From: Vulcanimicrobiota bacterium
GTDB taxonomy: Bacteria; Vulcanimicrobiota; Vulcanimicrobiia; Vulcanimicrobiales; Vulcanimicrobiaceae
Reading direction: 5' to 3'
Length of the DNA: 7,812 nt
Assembly (NCBI GenBank): GCA_014304965.1
Contig: JACRTZ010000144.1
Coordinates: 1 to 7,812, forward strand
A model generated the notes under the pieces. The model was given only the letters and a program-made list of their open reading frames with translations, searched no databases and was not told where the DNA came from. The position numbers and the translations under genes are program-made. This document shows positions 5,726 to 7,812 of the stretch, piece after piece (within the stretch, counting starts at the first letter, position 1; each line of letters opens with the position of its first letter).

Positions 5726-6142
5726 GTGAACTTCGAATCCATCGACCGCTATCTTCTCGGCGAGCCCGTTTCCAAAGCCGACGCGGTTGCCGCGGCGCTC
5801 GGCGAGCGGGCGGACGTTCCGGCCGCGGCGCCCTTCTACCGGGCGCTCGAAGCGGTCGGCGTGCGCGCAGCCGACGAAGCGCTGATCGCTTTGCGGCTCG
5901 TCCTGGCGGGGCGCTCTCCGGACGATGCCAGCGTGCGGCGATTGCGAGCACTTTCCGCTCTCGCGCGCGCGGCGACCAACGGCGACGCGGAGGGCGCGCG
6001 CAAAACGCTCAAACGCGATGCGAGCGCGCTGCCCGAAGCCGCAACGTTTGATCCGGGCAACCTCACCGCTTTGCGCGAGCGCGCGCGCGCGGCCTTTGCC
6101 GCTGAAGTGAACGGCGATCAGGCCGCCGGCGGCCTGCGGTAG
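5726..6142 (+). CDS. Hypothetical protein, 138 residues, Ala/Arg-rich and probably helical
   Basis: I do not recognise this protein. From GTG 5726 it reads MNFESIDRYLLGEPVS and continues as Ala-, Arg-, Glu- and Leu-rich sequence with amphipathic helix character throughout. It has no Cys, no signal peptide and no membrane segment, so it is probably a soluble cytoplasmic helical protein. Third positions are strongly G/C and the amino-acid mix is balanced, which supports real coding. The same frame is open back to 5525, but that stretch lies antisense to the protease gene and reads as Arg/Gly-rich shadow, so I start at 5726. It is head-to-head with the protease gene (three bases between start codons) and its last 25 bases overlap the end of the convergent aldo/keto reductase gene. 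The MNFESIDRYLLGEP opening resembles the start of anti-sigma or zf-HC2-type proteins, but no Cys/His motif follows. Function is unknown. Confidence 0.6.
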   Translation: MNFESIDRYLLGEPVSKADAVAAALGERADVPAAAPFYRALEAVGVRAADEALIALRLVLAGRSPDDASVRRLRALSALARAATNGDAEGARKTLKRDASALPEAATFDPGNLTALRERARAAFAAEVNGDQAAGGLR

Positions 6143-6954
6143 AAAGTCAACGCGGAGCTCGATCGCGCGACGCGCGCTTCGAGTTCGCTGCGCTTGTCGC
6201 GCTCCATCGGTGCGAACGCTCGCGCTGCGCAGGCCGCCACGTCTACTTGGCGGACGTCATCGCACCCGATCACGATCGTATCCACGTCGCCGGAGAGTGC
6301 GTAGCAAACGGCTTCGGCGGGGGTTATGCCGCCCGCGCGCGGATCGAAGAGCAGGCCGCGCGCGAACACTTTCATTCCGACGATCGCCATGCCGCGCGCC
6401 CGCGCCGCCGGGACGACGCTGCGCTCGAAACCGTCGGGGCGCCCACCCTCGGCGGGATTGATCGGCAACAGCACGGAGTCGAACGAGAAACGCTCGAGCG
6501 CTGCGCGCAGCACTGCCGGGTCGTGGTGGCCGGTGACCCCGATGAATCGCGTCAACCCGCGCTCGCGCGCTTCGACGAATGCGGCGTACGCGCCGTCGGC
6601 GTCTTCAAATTCACTCAACTCGGAGAATTCGCGCACGTCGTGCAATTGCCACAGATCGAGCGCGTCAAGGCGCATCGCTCGCAGGGTCGTCTCCAGCATC
6701 GCGAGCGCGCCGCGTTTCGTGCGATCGTGCGCTTTGCTTGCAAGGAAGAGCCCGTCCCGGCGGCCGCCGAGCGCCTTACCATAGTAAGCTTCGCTGCCCG
6801 CGTAGGCGCGTGCGGACTCGAGGTAGGTAACGCCGGCCGCCCTCGCGGCCTCGATCACGTCGCGGGCTTCGGCCTCGCGGCCGAAGCTGCGCAAGATGCC
6901 CTCGCCTCCTAAGCCGAGCCGCGTTACCGGCGGGCCGGACGGCCCAAAGGGCAT
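6118..6954 (-). CDS. Aldo/keto reductase family oxidoreductase
   Basis: This 278-residue (beta/alpha)8 enzyme would reduce carbonyl groups using NADPH or NADH. The start has the family pattern VTRLGLGGEG. The catalytic tetrad region is visible: Glu46 in YLESARAYAGSE where most members have Asp, then Tyr51, Lys74 in LASKAHD and His105 in LWQLHDV. Later come RFIGVTGHHDP (about 136-146), LPINPAEGG, GMAIVGMKVFARG and the cofactor-loop-like VIGCDDVRQVD near 228-238. The length suits the shorter bacterial members. The annotated ATG 6954 lacks a good ribosome site. An in-frame CTG at 6975 has GAGGAG (rc of 6983-6988) seven bases before it and would add MPQRLPE, giving a more typical N-terminus, so the true start may be 6975. 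Physiological substrate unknown. It is divergent from the exported protein gene at 7012 and overlaps the unknown gene at its 3' end. Confidence 0.9.
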   Translation of the reverse strand: MPFGPSGPPVTRLGLGGEGILRSFGREAEARDVIEAARAAGVTYLESARAYAGSEAYYGKALGGRRDGLFLASKAHDRTKRGALAMLETTLRAMRLDALDLWQLHDVREFSELSEFEDADGAYAAFVEARERGLTRFIGVTGHHDPAVLRAALERFSFDSVLLPINPAEGGRPDGFERSVVPAARARGMAIVGMKVFARGLLFDPRAGGITPAEAVCYALSGDVDTIVIGCDDVRQVDVAACAARAFAPMERDKRSELEARVARSSSALTFYRRPPAA

Positions 6955-6982
6955 TTCTGGGAGTCGCTGCGGCAGGGGAACG

Positions 6983-6988
6983 CTCCTC
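6983..6988 (-). promoter_or_regulatory. Shine-Dalgarno sequence pointing to a CTG start for the aldo/keto reductase
   Basis: The minus strand has GAGGAG at 6983-6988, seven bases before an in-frame CTG (6973-6975) and 28 bases before the ATG at 6954. The spacing fits the CTG and not the ATG. Confidence 0.45.
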
Positions 6989-7011
6989 GCTATGCGCTAC
7001 GTTACCCCAAC

Positions 7012-7419
7012 GTGATGCTGCGGTTCGTCGCGGTCGCCCTGGCGACAATCCTCTTTTCGACCACGCTGCCCGTGAGGGTGGGCGCCGTCGAGCCCAACGG
7101 TGACGCCGGCTCGTCCAATGTGCTGCGCCTGGCATTTGGTAATGAAGGCGACAAAGACGACAGCGGCCCTCCGCTGCAGTTGCGCAACGCCGGAACGGTT
7201 GAAGGCCAGGTCGTCGGAGTGGACTACAAGACGGGCTTGCTGACCTTGCAAGCGGGCCGCACGCGCTACGACGTGCTGATCTTGCCGAGCACGAATATCC
7301 AGGGCGGGGAGAAGGCCGGCTTTCGAACGATCGCCGATATCGCCCGGGGTTCGAAGGTCCAGATTTTGATGAGCAAGCGCGGCTCGCAGTACATCGCGCA
7401 GATGATCCGCCTCCGCTAA
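7012..7419 (+). CDS. Small exported beta-rich protein of unknown function (DUF5666-like pattern)
   Basis: The first 25 residues are a signal peptide (MMLRFVAVALATILFSTTL, then VRVGA). A polar Asp/Gly-rich linker runs to about residue 60. Residues about 62-135 look like a small beta-barrel: GTVEGQVVGVDYKTGLLTLQ, then RYDVLILPSTNIQ, then DIARGSKVQILMS and finally YIAQMIRLR. This alternation resembles OB-fold-like or DUF5666-type domains (V-G-V-D-x-x-x-x-x-L-T-L, then a G-x-x-V strand). The protein is probably periplasmic or secreted. GTG 7012 and ATG 7015 are both possible starts; I see no clear ribosome site. It is two bases upstream of the ABC ATPase gene, so it is likely the first or an early gene of that operon, perhaps an accessory protein. 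Function not known. Confidence 0.7.
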   Translation: MMLRFVAVALATILFSTTLPVRVGAVEPNGDAGSSNVLRLAFGNEGDKDDSGPPLQLRNAGTVEGQVVGVDYKTGLLTLQAGRTRYDVLILPSTNIQGGEKAGFRTIADIARGSKVQILMSKRGSQYIAQMIRLR

Positions 7420-7421
7420 CG

Positions 7422-7812
7422 TTGGCGCGAGTCCGCGTCGCGAACGTCTCGAAATCGTATCGGCGCGGCGAAGTGCAGGTCTTTGCATTGCGCGACGTTT
7501 CGTTCGCGTTGGCCGACGGCGAATTCGTCGCGGTCATCGGGCCGTCGGGCAGCGGAAAGACGACGTTACTGCGCACGATCGCCGGACTGACGGAACCCGA
7601 TGCGGGTTCGGTGTGGTTCGACGATCGGGACGTGACCAACGTGCCGTCGCAAGACCGCCGCGCAGGTTTCGTGTTTCAACAGTACGCGCTGTACCCGCAC
7701 CTCAGCGTGTATGAAAATATCGCATTTGGCCCGCGCGCGCGGCGGCTCGCGGCCGACCTCGTGGCCGCCCGCGTTCGCGCCGTCAGCGCGCGTGCGCGAC
7801 TGGGCGCGGAAC
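7422..7812 (+). CDS. ABC transporter ATP-binding protein (N-terminal part; 3' end outside window)
   Basis: From TTG 7422 the frame gives 130 residues to the edge. It has the import-ATPase pattern: VRVANVSKSY (4-13), then VQVFALRDVSFALADGE, Walker A GPSGSGKTTLL (residues 40-50), TEPDAGSVWFDD, and the Q-loop FVFQQYALYPHLSVYENIAFG with Gln86. The C-loop, Walker B and any C-terminal regulatory domain are cut off by the window end. The Q-loop wording is that of MalK/CysA/PotA/FbpC-type importers, so a sugar, iron, sulfate or polyamine importer is likely. TTG is preferred because it lies just two bases after the stop of the upstream gene (7419) and gives a family-like beginning; no strong ribosome site is seen. 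It may or may not relate to the binding protein at the left edge, which is on the other strand more than 6 kb away. Confidence 0.9.
   Translation, partial: MARVRVANVSKSYRRGEVQVFALRDVSFALADGEFVAVIGPSGSGKTTLLRTIAGLTEPDAGSVWFDDRDVTNVPSQDRRAGFVFQQYALYPHLSVYENIAFGPRARRLAADLVAARVRAVSARARLGAE

Noticed and set aside
5130..5951. Minus-strand open frame of 273 codons
   Set aside because: It is out of frame with the protease and antisense to the 5726 gene; it is extremely Arg/Ala-rich and has no motif.
6776..7639. Minus-strand open frame of 287 codons opposite the exported protein and ABC ATPase
   Set aside because: It runs antisense through the Walker A region and has a Ser/Arg/Pro-rich shadow composition.
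1..7812. A single ABC transporter split between the two window ends
   Set aside because: The binding protein and the ATPase are on opposite strands, more than 6 kb apart with unrelated genes between, so there is no evidence they work together.

Overview
This is a GC-rich bacterial window with dense gene packing and frequent GTG or TTG starts. Nearly all real genes carry G or C at third codon positions. Most products carry export signals or membrane segments. The combination of a Tat-like iron-type binding protein, retropepsin-like secreted proteases and a thioredoxin-MsrA fusion fits a free-living, probably aerobic or microaerobic bacterium. Something like Eremiobacterota/WPS-2 or a neighbouring soil phylum is possible, but that is only an impression. 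No rRNA, tRNA, mobile element or CRISPR array was seen.

Layout from left to right. Positions 1-1044 (minus) hold most of an AfuA/FbpA-type ABC transporter binding protein that runs off the left edge. Its 5' side (1045-1237) holds a possible promoter and a perfect 12-bp inverted repeat. A strong bidirectional terminator (1238-1265) separates it from a small exported methionine-rich protein (1276-1629, minus). Divergent from that gene is a Crp/Fnr regulator (1746-2525, plus). The regulator overlaps, by ATGA, an exported thioredoxin-MsrA fusion (2522-3619, plus). A DoxX-family membrane protein (3713-4237, plus) follows and ends tail-to-tail, with a 12-bp overlap, against a secreted protein with two retropepsin-type DTG motifs (4226-5722, minus). 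Three bases from the protease start begins a 138-residue unknown protein (5726-6142, plus), whose end overlaps an aldo/keto reductase (6118-6954, minus). The last operon (plus) has a small exported beta-rich protein (7012-7419) and, two bases later, the N-terminal part of an ABC ATPase (7422 to the edge).

The most coherent unit is 1276-3619, perhaps extending to 4237. A regulator is translationally coupled to an extracytoplasmic methionine sulfoxide reductase that carries its own thioredoxin module, and it is divergent from a secreted protein whose mature part is about one fifth methionine. I infer an envelope methionine-oxidation repair or metal/oxidant-handling locus, with the Met-rich protein as possible substrate, sink or copper binder. 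The sequence shows the arrangement and motifs; the functional link is inference. The two transporter fragments at the window edges are in different operons and need not belong together.
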